A stretch of DNA of 64,000 nt from Sulfitobacter sp. SK011 (lineage in GTDB: Bacteria > Pseudomonadota > Alphaproteobacteria > Rhodobacterales > Rhodobacteraceae). Made by a program: the position numbers and the translations under genes. Below the pieces are notes generated by a model. It did no database searches and was not told the DNA's origin. It saw only the letters and a list, made by a program, of their open reading frames with translations. Positions 8,508 through 16,784 of the stretch are shown here, piece by piece (position 1 is the first letter of the stretch; each line of letters begins with the position of its first letter). The stretch is from the NCBI RefSeq assembly GCF_003352065.1, contig NZ_CP025803.1:1426001-1490000 (forward strand), read 5' to 3'.

Positions 8508-8522
8508 GTTCACGAAATGTTC
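8508..8522 (+). promoter_or_regulatory. LexA (SOS) box GTTC-N7-GTTC
   Basis: The sequence GTTCACGAAATGTTC matches the alphaproteobacterial LexA consensus GTTC-N7-GTTC exactly. It ends 12 bp before the chosen start of mmcB, a gene type that belongs to the SOS regulon in Caulobacter. Confidence 0.8.
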
Positions 8523-8534
8523 GTAAATTTAGGC

Positions 8535-9005
8535 ATGTCACACACCGATGGTCAGACCCTGCAGGCGAACATGCTACCCGGACAGCTTTTGGCGCGCGGG
8601 GTTGCGCGGCATTTGTCGAGCTATGGGTTTGTGAGTGTCGAAGAACTGGTGCCAACACGCGGGCTGCGGGTCGATGTGATGGCGCTGGGCCCAAAAGGCG
8701 AGATCTGGGTGGTGGAATGCAAGTCCTCGCGCGCTGACTTTACCTCAGACAGCAAATGGCAGGGCTATCTGGAATGGGCGGACCGGTTCTTCTGGGCGGT
8801 GGATGAGAGTTTTCCAACCGACATGCTGCCCGAAGAGACCGGACTGATCATCGGCGATGCTTATGGCGCTGAAATAATCCGCATGGGGCCGGAGACCAAG
8901 CTTGCCCCGGCGCGCCGCAAAGTCATGGTGCAGAAATTTGCATTTCACGCAGCCCGGCGATTGCATCTGCTGCGCGATCCGGGCGTTTTGCCTGACTGCG
9001 GTTAG
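8535..9005 (+). CDS. mmcB: MmcB-family DNA repair protein
   Basis: From the ATG at 8535 the protein has 156 residues and belongs to the MmcB family (formerly DUF1052). It has a nuclease-like core: RGLRVDVMALGPKGEIWVVECKSSRADF, which resembles the D-ExK motif of restriction-like endonucleases, followed by KWQGYLEWADRFFWAVDE. In Caulobacter, MmcB supports resistance to mitomycin C and is SOS-induced. An earlier in-frame ATG at 8517 lies inside the LexA box, so I prefer 8535. The ribosome site is weak. The SOS box at 8508-8522 strongly supports LexA control. Confidence 0.85.
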   Translation: MSHTDGQTLQANMLPGQLLARGVARHLSSYGFVSVEELVPTRGLRVDVMALGPKGEIWVVECKSSRADFTSDSKWQGYLEWADRFFWAVDESFPTDMLPEETGLIIGDAYGAEIIRMGPETKLAPARRKVMVQKFAFHAARRLHLLRDPGVLPDCG

Positions 9006-9011
9006 GATGGG

Positions 9012-9206
9012 TCAGCGCTTGCCCTTAGAGCCACCAACGCGGTGCGCCGCTGCCATGATTTCTTCTGCGATCTCAAGCGCCTCTTCAGGCGTGAAGTCCA
9101 TTGGAATTTCCACGCCATTCCCTTCGATGAAAAGGCGGACCATGCCCGCATCGGTAGGGCCGATTTGCAGGTTTGCTTCGATGTCGCGTTCGGTGTTGAT
9201 GCCCAT
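9012..9206 (-). CDS. Small conserved protein (DUF6324-like)
   Basis: This 64-residue acidic protein starts MGINTERDIEANLQIGPTD and ends in a short basic tail. The pattern of an N-terminal beta segment with VEIPMDFTPEEALEIAEEI helices matches a small protein widespread in Rhodobacteraceae. A GGAGA site precedes the start. It converges on mmcB with only 6 bp between stops. No function is known. Confidence 0.72.
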   Translation of the reverse strand: MGINTERDIEANLQIGPTDAGMVRLFIEGNGVEIPMDFTPEEALEIAEEIMAAAHRVGGSKGKR

Positions 9207-9287
9207 GGCGGGTCTCCAAAGTGGTGGGGGATATCGCTAGCGCGGCAAGGCTTGAAAGGCAAGCGTTCTTGGCGTCATGATGCACCT

Positions 9288-9770
9288 ATGGACCCGATTG
9301 AGATACGCAGATTCGACGCCGCAGACCGGGATTGGCTGATTGAGCAGCATGAGGTGCATTATGCCGCTGCCGAGGGGTTTGATGCGACATTCGGGGTTCT
9401 TGTTACCCAGATCGTCGATGCCTTTCTGGCGGATCACGATGCGTCCTGCGAGGCCGGGTGGATCGCTTGGCAGTCGGGGCAGCGGTTGGGCAGTATTTTC
9501 TGTGTCAGATTGGATGAAGCGACCGCCAAACTGCGCCTGTTCCTGTTAACGCCTGAGGCGCGCGGGCAGGGTCTTGGCAAACGCATGCTGGCAACCTGCA
9601 TGGGGTTTGCACGCGACTATGGATACAGCAACATGCAACTCTGGACCCACGAATCCCACCGTGCTGCGGGCGCGCTTTATGCCAAAACGGGATGGACGCT
9701 GGTGGGGGAAAAGCCGGTTGTGTCCTTTGGCCAGCAAAATGTCGAACAAACCTGGACAATCACGCTGTGA
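9288..9770 (+). CDS. GNAT-family N-acetyltransferase
   Basis: From the ATG at 9288 the protein has 160 residues with a GNAT fold. Strand 4 and the acetyl-CoA pyrophosphate loop are visible as LRLFLLTPEARGQGLGKRML (Q/R-x-x-G-x-G/A near residue 95). This is followed by NMQLWTHESHRAAGALYAKTGW, a typical motif B. It resembles the acetyltransferase half of MarR-GNAT proteins, but no MarR domain is fused. The substrate is unknown. It stands alone upstream of the tRNA-His gene. Confidence 0.8.
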   Translation: MDPIEIRRFDAADRDWLIEQHEVHYAAAEGFDATFGVLVTQIVDAFLADHDASCEAGWIAWQSGQRLGSIFCVRLDEATAKLRLFLLTPEARGQGLGKRMLATCMGFARDYGYSNMQLWTHESHRAAGALYAKTGWTLVGEKPVVSFGQQNVEQTWTITL

Positions 9771-9860
9771 TAAACCGCATGGGGGTGGCTCAATAGGCAA
9801 ATCTAAGCGGGTCTTAGGGTCTTGCAATCTGTGTGCACGGGCGCTAAATCCCTGACCAAT

Positions 9861-9937
9861 GCCGCCTTAGCTCAGTTGGTTAGAGCACTGGTTTGTGGAA
9901 CCAGGGGTCCCCCGTTCAAGCCGGGGAGGCGGTACCA
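9861..9937 (+). tRNA. tRNA-His (anticodon GTG)
   Basis: A full cloverleaf can be drawn: acceptor GCCGCCT/AGGCGGT, D arm with TTAGCTCAGTTGGTTAGAGC, anticodon stem CTGGT/ACCAG with loop TTGTGGA (anticodon GTG), and a T arm with GTTCAAGCC. CCA is encoded at 9935-9937. The base before position 1 is T, not G, the discriminator is A73, and position 72 is T. This is the unusual tRNA-His form known from many alphaproteobacteria, in which G-1 is absent. Confidence 0.95.
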
Positions 9938-10015
9938 CCCTCTCTTATTCCAAATTGTATTCAGGTTTTGCCGCATCTGTTGCAGATGAGTATTTGGGGC
10001 GAAAAGAAGCCGGGG

Positions 10016-10309
10016 TCAGTCGAGTGTCAGGGTCTGGCGAAGTTTGCCACTGAGGCGGTCATAGATCAGGATTTGATTGTCGGTGGTGACGATGGCGTAC
10101 CAGGTGTCGCCTTGGGTGAATGCGGAGGCTGTCGTTCCGTCTGGCAGGTTGACCGTTTGAGGTAAATCAGGCCCTTTACCAGACAGGCGCGTGACAAGCA
10201 GGGCGGTAACCACTAGAACGCCGCAAATCATCACGGCGGTCAGTACCGTCACCATCCGCCGCAAAAACCGCAGGTTTGCGGGCTCTTTCATATCTGTTGG
10301 GTCATCCAT
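10016..10309 (-). CDS. Small single-pass membrane protein (DUF6476-like)
   Basis: From the ATG at 10309 the protein has 97 residues: a short cytoplasmic N-terminus (MDDPTDMKEPANLRFLRRMV), one strong membrane helix (about residues 20 to 42) and a periplasmic domain of about 50 residues with IVTTDNQILIYDRLSGKL, a single beta-propeller-like repeat. It matches a small protein conserved in Rhodobacteraceae. Its start codon overlaps, on the opposite strand, the start codon of the pseudouridine synthase gene. A longer upstream extension to 10411 would run through that gene and is unlikely. Confidence 0.7.
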   Translation of the reverse strand: MDDPTDMKEPANLRFLRRMVTVLTAVMICGVLVVTALLVTRLSGKGPDLPQTVNLPDGTTASAFTQGDTWYAIVTTDNQILIYDRLSGKLRQTLTLD

Positions 10310-11339
10310 GCCGCACCGCCGTATCACATTCATCATCGCGGACGCACCCCCGCCCCGCCTTGATAAGGCGCTGGCGCGTGATGTGCCAGAGGATGCGAAC
10401 CTGTCGCGCACGCGGTTGGGGCGGTTGATCGAAAACGGTGCAGTGAGGGTGGCAGGGCACGTTATGCGTGATCCCCGCGCGCGGGTCGCTGTGGGTGATC
10501 AGGTCGATATTGATATCGAGGAGGCGGAGGAGAGCCATATCCTGCCCGAAGATATCCCGCTTGAGGTGGTGTTTGAGGACAATGATCTGGTGGTGGTCAA
10601 CAAGCCTGCGGGCATGGTCGTGCATCCGGCACCGGGCACGCCGTCAGGGACGTTGGTAAATGCGCTTTTGGCGCATTGCGGGGATGACCTGTCTGGTGTC
10701 GGGGGTATGAAGCGGCCCGGCATCGTGCACCGGATTGACAAGGAAACCAGTGGGTTGCTGGTCGTTGCTAAATCAGATGCGGCCCATCATGGGTTGGCCG
10801 GGCAATTCGAGAAACATACCGTGGAACGGTATTATCAGGCGGTTGTTTATGGTGTGCCTGATGCAAATGATCCACGGTTGCGGGGCATCAAGGGGGCGTC
10901 GTTTGAGCCGGGCAACATTCTGAAACTGACAACACAACTGGCCCGGCACAAGACTGACAGACAACGCCAGGCTGTCCTGTTTAATGGGGGGCGGCATGCG
11001 GTGACCCGTGCCCGCACGGTGGAACGGTTTGGCACGCCGCCGGTGTTGGCGCTGATGGAATGTTGGCTGGAAACCGGGCGTACCCACCAGATCAGGGTGC
11101 ATATGGCACATGCCGGGCATGGATTGGTCGGTGATCCGACATATGGTGGCAAACGCAAACTGCCCAAGGCAGCACTGCCCGAGATCGCCGCACAAGCCGT
11201 CAGAACCTTTCCGCGGCAGGCGTTACATGCTGCGGTTCTGGGGTTTGAGCATCCGGTCACAGGTGAAAATGTGCGGTTTGAAGCCCCCTTGCCGCAGGAC
11301 ATGGCCAAGCTGTTGGATTTGCTGCGATTGGCGGTCTGA
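10308..11339 (+). CDS. RluA/RluD-family 23S rRNA pseudouridine synthase
   Basis: From the ATG at 10308 the protein has 343 residues. An S4 RNA-binding domain (RLDKALARDV, LGRLIENGAVRVAG) is followed by the pseudouridine synthase domain with VVNKPAGMVVHPAPG and the catalytic motif HRIDKETSGLLVVAK (Asp about 144). The GRTHQIRVHMAH motif is near residue 255. The length and S4 domain fit RluD, which modifies helix 69 of 23S rRNA, but RluC-like specificity cannot be excluded. It is followed by rpoH, a pairing common in alphaproteobacteria. Confidence 0.9.
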   Translation: MPHRRITFIIADAPPPRLDKALARDVPEDANLSRTRLGRLIENGAVRVAGHVMRDPRARVAVGDQVDIDIEEAEESHILPEDIPLEVVFEDNDLVVVNKPAGMVVHPAPGTPSGTLVNALLAHCGDDLSGVGGMKRPGIVHRIDKETSGLLVVAKSDAAHHGLAGQFEKHTVERYYQAVVYGVPDANDPRLRGIKGASFEPGNILKLTTQLARHKTDRQRQAVLFNGGRHAVTRARTVERFGTPPVLALMECWLETGRTHQIRVHMAHAGHGLVGDPTYGGKRKLPKAALPEIAAQAVRTFPRQALHAAVLGFEHPVTGENVRFEAPLPQDMAKLLDLLRLAV

Positions 11340-11362
11340 CAGGCATGGATTTCAGCCTGTCA
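11337..11362 (+). terminator. Stem-loop at the end of the pseudouridine synthase gene
   Basis: A perfect 8-bp stem TGACAGGC/GCCTGTCA with a 10-base loop begins within the stop codon. No T-tract follows, so it may be an mRNA 3' stabiliser or a weak terminator. Confidence 0.45.
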
Positions 11363-11451
11363 TGAAAAGCACATGCGCGTGACTGCACGGTAGAGTTACT
11401 TTTCATTAACACAGGTTGTGTCATTATTAATCTGAACTAAACGGTTTAGCA

Positions 11452-11480
11452 CTTGAAACCGATGTGAGCGCCGACCATAT
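11452..11480 (+). promoter_or_regulatory. Putative RpoH (sigma-32) promoter of rpoH
   Basis: CTTGAA at 11452-11457 and CCATAT at 11475-11480 are separated by 17 bp, which fits the heat-shock promoter pattern CTTGAA-N17-CYTATNT. It lies 50 bp upstream of the rpoH start, suggesting autoregulation. Confidence 0.55.
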
Positions 11481-11530
11481 TGATGTTAAGCCCATAAACA
11501 TGGGCCCCTAACATTGGGGAAAGGGACAAA

Positions 11531-12427
11531 ATGGCAAATTATGCAAATTTGCCGGCACCAACGCCGGAAGGCGGTCTGAACCGCTATATGCAGGAAATCC
11601 GCAAATTCCCGCTTTTGGAGCCGGAAGAAGAATACATGCTGGCGAAAGCATGGGTTGAGAAGGAAGACACCCAAGCGGCGCACCGTTTGGTCACATCGCA
11701 CCTGCGTTTGGCGGCCAAGATTGCCATGGGCTATCGTGGCTATGGTTTGCCGCAGGCCGAAGTGATTTCAGAAGCCAACGTCGGACTGATGCAAGCGGTA
11801 AAACGGTTTGATCCTGAAAAAGGCTTTCGCCTTTCGACCTATGCGATGTGGTGGATCAGAGCTTCCATTCAGGAGTTTATCCTGCGGTCCTGGTCATTGG
11901 TGAAGATGGGCACCACGTCGGGGCAGAAAAAGCTCTTTTTCAATCTGCGCAAAGCCAAGAACAAGATCGGCGCGCTGGAAGAAGGCGACCTGCGCCCTGA
12001 AAACGTGACCACCATTGCGACCCAGCTGGGCGTGACGGAAGATGAAGTGATTTCCATGAACCGGCGGATGTCGGGTGGGGACGCATCGCTGAATGCCACT
12101 GTCGGATCTGAAGGCGAGGGCACGATGCAGTGGCAGGATTGGCTTGAGGACGAAGATGCCGATCAGGCGGGCGATTACGAGGCCCGTGATGAATTGGAAA
12201 CGCGCCGCGAAATGCTGGCCGAGGCTCTGGATGTGTTGAATGAGCGCGAAAAAGACGTTCTTACCCAGCGTCGTTTGTCGGATGAGACGATCACTTTGGA
12301 AGACCTGAGCGGCCAATATAACGTCAGCCGCGAGCGGATCCGCCAGATCGAAGTGCGCGCATTTGAAAAACTGCAAAACAGAATGCGGGAACTGGCGAAA
12401 GAAAAAGGGTTGATGGCAAACGCCTGA
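11531..12427 (+). CDS. rpoH: RNA polymerase heat-shock sigma factor RpoH (sigma-32)
   Basis: This 298-residue sigma factor has region 1.2/2.1 (NRYMQEIRKFPLLEPEEEYM), region 2.4 (FRLSTYAMWWIRASIQEFIL) and the diagnostic RpoH box QKKLFFNLRKAK near residue 135. Region 4.2 carries VSRERIRQIEVRAFEKL. It directs transcription of chaperone and protease genes after heat or other protein stress. Rhodobacteraceae often carry two rpoH genes, and I cannot say which this is. The leader contains a sigma-32-like promoter and hairpins near the ribosome site. A strong terminator follows 27 bp after the stop. Confidence 0.95.
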   Translation: MANYANLPAPTPEGGLNRYMQEIRKFPLLEPEEEYMLAKAWVEKEDTQAAHRLVTSHLRLAAKIAMGYRGYGLPQAEVISEANVGLMQAVKRFDPEKGFRLSTYAMWWIRASIQEFILRSWSLVKMGTTSGQKKLFFNLRKAKNKIGALEEGDLRPENVTTIATQLGVTEDEVISMNRRMSGGDASLNATVGSEGEGTMQWQDWLEDEDADQAGDYEARDELETRREMLAEALDVLNEREKDVLTQRRLSDETITLEDLSGQYNVSRERIRQIEVRAFEKLQNRMRELAKEKGLMANA

Positions 12428-12453
12428 TCCCATTGTGACTTGACGAAAATCGG

Positions 12454-12481
12454 ACCCTGCCCAACATTGGGCAGGGTTTTT
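12454..12481 (+). terminator. Rho-independent terminator of rpoH
   Basis: CCCTGCCC and GGGCAGGG form a perfect 8-bp GC-rich stem with loop AACATT, followed by TTTTT. Confidence 0.9.
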
Positions 12482-12497
12482 CCGTTGGAGGGGCGTA

Positions 12498-12767
12498 ATG
12501 GCAGGTGGCTGGGCAAAAGATGGTGCCGTATCCGAGCAGATAGAGGCATCAATCAGCGATGAACTGGCGCGGATGAAGGCGCGCCGGACACCGGTGGGTG
12601 ACAGCCTGACCCATTGCGCAGAATGTGAAGAACCAATCCCCGAGGCCCGGCGCGCGGCATTGCCGGGGGTGAAGCTGTGTATCGATTGCGTGCGTGAACG
12701 CGATGGGAAGTTTCAGGTGAGAGGCGGGGTTAATCGGCGGGGGAGCAAGGACAGTCAGTTGAAGTGA
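12498..12767 (+). CDS. DksA/TraR-type C4 zinc-finger protein (YbiI-like)
   Basis: This 89-residue protein has a short helix followed by a four-cysteine zinc finger, CAECEEPIPEARRAALPG then LCIDC, and a basic tail. It lacks the long coiled coil of true DksA, as in YbiI. Full-length DksA acts in the secondary channel of RNA polymerase with ppGpp; short forms are poorly understood. It starts just 17 bp after the rpoH terminator, with GGAGGGGC as ribosome site. Confidence 0.85.
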   Translation: MAGGWAKDGAVSEQIEASISDELARMKARRTPVGDSLTHCAECEEPIPEARRAALPGVKLCIDCVRERDGKFQVRGGVNRRGSKDSQLK

Positions 12768-12994
12768 GCGGGGGAATGTCTCGTACGAGCCCGAAGCTGC
12801 GTGATGCTGCACATTGTACAATGAGCCCCTCACGACCTCCCTGCGACCTCCGAGAGGCCATCTTTTCTGCGTGAAGATGATCTACCGATTGCTTGGCCTT
12901 AGCCTGCTTTGCGGTTGACATTCGTCAATGTTGATCGTTTCGAAATCTTGATACTGATTGCTCGTTCTCTGTGGCGTTGCGTGGAGCTTGGCGC

Positions 12995-13489
12995 ATGAAA
13001 CAACTTGTGATTATTGGCTTGGCAATGAGCGATGTATTCTGGGCAGCCTCACTGAACGCCCAGCAGTCTGATCCGCATCTGATCTACGAACAGAATTGCG
13101 CAGCCTGTCACGTGCCGCATGCCGGAGATTTTGTTTCCGAAAATTTGGTTGCGACTGAGAATGGCCTTGTTGGAAAAGCCTCTGGTCGCCTTGTCCTCAA
13201 TTTTCTGGAGGCAGGCCACGGCACGTTATCAGTCAAGGAAATCGAAGTCCTGATTGACCAGTTCGCGTTCATTCAGGAATCTGGCCGCCTGTTCAAAGAC
13301 AAGTGCATCATTTGCCACGATAATGCTGCCAAATTTGCGCGCCTCAAGTTAATCCTGCGCGACGATATGCTTACAGGGCGTTACACGGATAGAGATGTCG
13401 CAGAGTTTCTGTTGCATCACGGAAGGCTTGATGCATCTGAGGCTCAAACAATGGTTGAGGTTCTTATGCGCCAACTTCAGGCAAGGTAG
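12995..13489 (+). CDS. Exported c-type cytochrome with two CxxCH sites
   Basis: From the ATG at 12995 the protein has 164 residues with a Sec-type signal (hydrophobic residues 3 to 20, likely cleavage near LNAQQ). Two haem-binding motifs follow: CAACH near residue 35 and CIICH near residue 106, so it is probably a periplasmic dihaem cytochrome c. The region between them lacks other recognisable domains. No partner oxidoreductase is adjacent. The segment from here to 14.9 kb is richer in A+T than its surroundings and contains two broken genes, so it may be acquired DNA. Confidence 0.7.
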   Translation: MKQLVIIGLAMSDVFWAASLNAQQSDPHLIYEQNCAACHVPHAGDFVSENLVATENGLVGKASGRLVLNFLEAGHGTLSVKEIEVLIDQFAFIQESGRLFKDKCIICHDNAAKFARLKLILRDDMLTGRYTDRDVAEFLLHHGRLDASEAQTMVEVLMRQLQAR

Positions 13490-13857
13490 TCGAGCTTGGA
13501 AATCGCTAGAAATGCAGGTCGGCATACAGCCGTAAGGTTGGACGTTTGGCCCCATTCGTTGAAAGTCGGGATTGTCCGCATTGTGTGAATTTGCGCATCA
13601 CCCGATATACCAAGTGCAGCGCATGTCTCCTCTGGCTGGCCGCTCTGCAGCGTCAGAGGTGGCGAGCGGGTGACCGGTTTGCGCCGTGCATGAGGTGGCA
13701 AGACGTGGTGGACGGCAGCGATAGCATGGAGCAGAGAATGGCCGGAACGAGACCTTTCCTGCTACGCGCCTTTTCGGTTGGCTTGGCATAAGCCCTTTGT
13801 TTTCACTACACTTGGTTCAACATCTCACCAAGGCGCTTGAAGGGGCCGAAAGCATCA
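13490..13857. other. Non-coding or degraded stretch
   Basis: I find no convincing gene in these 368 bp. Short open frames on both strands (for example 13546-13791) have no recognisable domain, signal or ribosome site. Confidence 0.5.
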
Positions 13858-14221
13858 ATGGCGACGACTGACGAAATGCGCAGGCTGCTTCAAAAAATAT
13901 CTGGAGGCCTATCGCAAAAAAGACGCTGCAGGTTGTGCGGCATGCTTTGCGTCGAACGCTGTGTTGTACTCTTCCTATGCAGCGCCTTTAAAGGGCCGCG
14001 ACGCAATTGAAGAAGGACATCGTGACTGGGTGTCTGAAGGTGGCTGTGACAAGACGCTGGATATCATGCGCGCTGGTTCTGACAGCGAAAGCTCTTGGTG
14101 TGTTGCGCGTTTTTCCGAAGGCGACCCGCCAAACGAAGGGTTTTCGTTGAATGTATTCGAACGCGATGAGAACGGAACTTGGTTGATCTCGGTGAACAGC
14201 CTCTCAGAGTGCGAAGGCTAA
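13858..14221 (+). pseudogene. Frameshifted SnoaL/NTF2-like protein
   Basis: The ATG at 13858 starts MATTDEMRRLLQ, then meets a run of six A residues (about 13891-13898). Removing one A joins it cleanly to the downstream frame KYLEAYRKKDAAGCAACF, which continues with PLKGRDAIEEGHRDWV and a beta-rich end to the stop at 14219-14221. That is the usual layout of a SnoaL/NTF2-like (DUF4440-type) protein of about 120 residues. As written, the frame breaks after 14 residues. It is either a decayed gene or a homopolymer sequencing error. Confidence 0.7.
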
Positions 14222-14251
14222 ACCAAAACCAATGTTCATGGGCAGATCAAT

Positions 14252-14837
14252 GTGAAGGTAATAGCGGCGGACCCTGAACAATTCGAAGCCGCTATCAAGT
14301 GGATGACGCATTGCTTTATTGACGACCCGGTGTGCCGATACCAGTACCCAAGCACGTCCCAGTATCTTGAGTTTTTTTCCTGAATATGTGCGTATTTACG
14401 GTGAGAAGGGCGCAGAGCGTGGTGGTGCCCACATTTGCAGTGACCGTGGTGCTGCGCTATGGGTTCCACCGGGCGTCCATCCTGACGAAAATGCGCTCGA
14501 TGCCCTTTTGGAGCGTAGTGTTGCGCCTGATTCGAAGGCTGAACTCTTCGATGTCTACTCTGAATTTGATCGTGCACACCCATCAGAGCCTCATTGGTTC
14601 TTACCGTTGATGGGTGTCGATCCTTTTATGAAGAAGCGGGGCATTGGTACGGCATTGATGGCTCATGGATTGAACATCTGCGATCAGGACGGAACGATCG
14701 CCTACCTCGAGTCACCAAAGCCAGAGAATGTGCCATTTTACGAGAGGTTTGGATTCAGGTCGCACTACACAATAGATGTGGCCCGTCACCCAAAGGTCGT
14801 CACAATGGTAAGACCTGCGAAGAAAGCAAATCCGTAG
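14252..14837 (+). pseudogene. Frameshifted GNAT-family acetyltransferase
   Basis: A GTG at 14252 opens a frame with VIAADPEQFEAAIKWM and QYPSTSQYLEFF, which ends at a stop right after a run of seven T residues (14372-14378). Removing one T joins it to the frame FPEYVRIYGEKGAERG, which runs to 14837. That part contains the GNAT core: LPLMGVDPFMKKRGIGTALM (acetyl-CoA loop) and YLESPKPENVPFYERFGF. The intact protein would be about 195 residues. It is either a second homopolymer frameshift in 500 bp or an assembly error; the C-terminal part from 14319 might still be translated on its own. Confidence 0.7.
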
Positions 14838-14900
14838 GAAAAAGCCGAAAAGCAGGATGCGCGAAAGGACACACCGTTCCGCATTGCTGTCGTTCCTGAC

Positions 14901-16721
14901 CTAGTCCTCCATCGCTTCCAATTCATCAATGAAACCTGAAATCATGCTCAACCCCTTGTCCCAGAACGCCGGATCACTGGCATCCAGGCCAAACGGGGCC
15001 AGCAATTCCTTGTGGTGCTTTGACCCTCCAGCCTTGAGCATGTCGAAATATTTGTCCTCAAAACCCTCTTCGCCTTCCGCGTAAACCGCATAAAGCGCGT
15101 TCACGAGGCCATCGCCAAACGCGTAGGCATAGACATAGAACGGCGAATGCACGAAATGCGGGATGTAGGCCCAGAAGGTCTCGTAGCCGTCCATAAATTC
15201 AAAGGCGGGTCCCAGCGATTCAGCCTGCACCGACATCCACAGCGCGTTGATGTCATCGGGGGTCAATTCGCCCCCACGGCGCGCATCGTGCAGTTTGCAT
15301 TCGAAATCATAAAACGCGATCTGACGCACGACGGTGTTGATCATATCCTCAACCTTGCCCGCCAGCATCACCTTGCGCTCGGCCGGTGATTTGGCACCAT
15401 CCAGCATCTTGCGGAAGGTCAGCATTTCACCGAATACAGATGCCGTTTCTGCCAGGGTCAGCGGGGTCGACGACAACATTTCACCTTGCCCTGCAGCCAG
15501 CACCTGATGCACGCCGTGGCCAAGTTCGTGGGCCAAGGTCATGACATCACGGGGTTTTCCCAGATAGTTCAGCATAACATACGGGTGTACATTGGTGACC
15601 GTGGGATGCGCAAAGGCCCCCGGTGCCTTGCCCGGTTTCACGGCCGCATCAATCCAGCCTTTACGGAAAAACGGCTCGGCCAGCTCGCCCATGCGGGGGT
15701 CAAACGCGGTGTAGGCATCCATCACAGTCTTCTCTGCGCGCTCCCAGTCAACGATTGTTGGGTCTTCCATCGGCAGAGGCGCATTGCGGTCCCAGACCTG
15801 CATCACATCAAGGCCCAGCCACTTGCGCTTTAGCTCGTAATACCGATGGCTCAGCTTGGGGTAGGCGTTGACCACCGCATTGCGCAGCGCTTCGACGACT
15901 TCCGGCTCGACCTGATTGCTCAGGTGGCGGCCAGTTTGGGCCGTTTCCATGCCGCGCCAGCGATCCAGGATCTCTTTTTCCTTGGCTTGCGTGTTATGAA
16001 CGCGGGCAAAGGTCTTGATATTGCTGCCAAAAACCTCGGCCAATTCGCGCGCCGCGGCCTCGCGGTTATCCCGCTTCGGATCGGTCAAGAGGTTCAGCGT
16101 GCCCTCGATGCCCAATTGATCACCGTTCACCTCAAATTCGAGGCCCGCGATGGTTTCATCGAACATACGCTCCCAGGCATCGCCAACGACACCCAGATCA
16201 TGCAGGAATTTTTCCAACTCATCCGACAACTGATAGGGTTTCATCGCACGGATGCGGTCAAACACGGGTTTATAGCGGGCAAGTTCAGCGCTTTGTTCGA
16301 ACAGGCCGTCCAGATGATCATCCTCAAGGCGGTTCAATTCCAATGTGAAAAACACCAGAGGAGTGGTGAAATTGGTAATCTTTTCTTGGCAATCAGACAT
16401 AAACTTGGCCCGACCCGCATCGGTGGTCAGCTGATAATACCGCAGCCCGGCAAATGACATGATGCGCCCGGCGATTTGATTGATCTTTTCGTTGCGCAGC
16501 ACACAATCGAGCAGCCCAGCCGCATCCAGACCCGCCAAATTGCCCTCAAAGTCGCTGGCAAAGCTGGCGCAGGCCTGTTCCAGCCAATCAAGATCACGCT
16601 TCAATTCGGTTGCGTCTTCGCCAGAGTAGAGATCGCTCAGGTCCCATTCCGGCAGGTTGCCGAGGGATTTGTCGCCACCATTGGCATTTGCATCACGAAT
16701 GGGGAAGGGAAGTTGAAACAT
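14901..16721 (-). CDS. pepF: M3-family oligoendopeptidase F
   Basis: This zinc peptidase of about 606 residues carries the M3 motif LAHELGHGVHQ near residue 397. The third ligand region (LAETASVFGEML) follows about 25 residues later. The substrate-binding C-terminal segment has FVHSPFYVYAYAFGD. PepF enzymes are cytoplasmic and cleave peptides of about 7 to 17 residues. I prefer the ATG at 16721 because GAGG lies 6 bases before it, whereas the ATG at 16733 has no ribosome site. No signal peptide is present. It is not obviously in an operon. Confidence 0.92.
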   Translation of the reverse strand: MFQLPFPIRDANANGGDKSLGNLPEWDLSDLYSGEDATELKRDLDWLEQACASFASDFEGNLAGLDAAGLLDCVLRNEKINQIAGRIMSFAGLRYYQLTTDAGRAKFMSDCQEKITNFTTPLVFFTLELNRLEDDHLDGLFEQSAELARYKPVFDRIRAMKPYQLSDELEKFLHDLGVVGDAWERMFDETIAGLEFEVNGDQLGIEGTLNLLTDPKRDNREAAARELAEVFGSNIKTFARVHNTQAKEKEILDRWRGMETAQTGRHLSNQVEPEVVEALRNAVVNAYPKLSHRYYELKRKWLGLDVMQVWDRNAPLPMEDPTIVDWERAEKTVMDAYTAFDPRMGELAEPFFRKGWIDAAVKPGKAPGAFAHPTVTNVHPYVMLNYLGKPRDVMTLAHELGHGVHQVLAAGQGEMLSSTPLTLAETASVFGEMLTFRKMLDGAKSPAERKVMLAGKVEDMINTVVRQIAFYDFECKLHDARRGGELTPDDINALWMSVQAESLGPAFEFMDGYETFWAYIPHFVHSPFYVYAYAFGDGLVNALYAVYAEGEEGFEDKYFDMLKAGGSKHHKELLAPFGLDASDPAFWDKGLSMISGFIDELEAMED

Positions 16722-16784
16722 CGATGACCTCATAACAGTGTTTTGCCCAACCTAAGCGCGGGTGCAGGCGGGGACAAGCGGCAC

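Noticed and set aside
9938-10015. Integration site (att) next to tRNA-His
   Set aside because: No integrase gene and no repeated tRNA 3' end were seen nearby.
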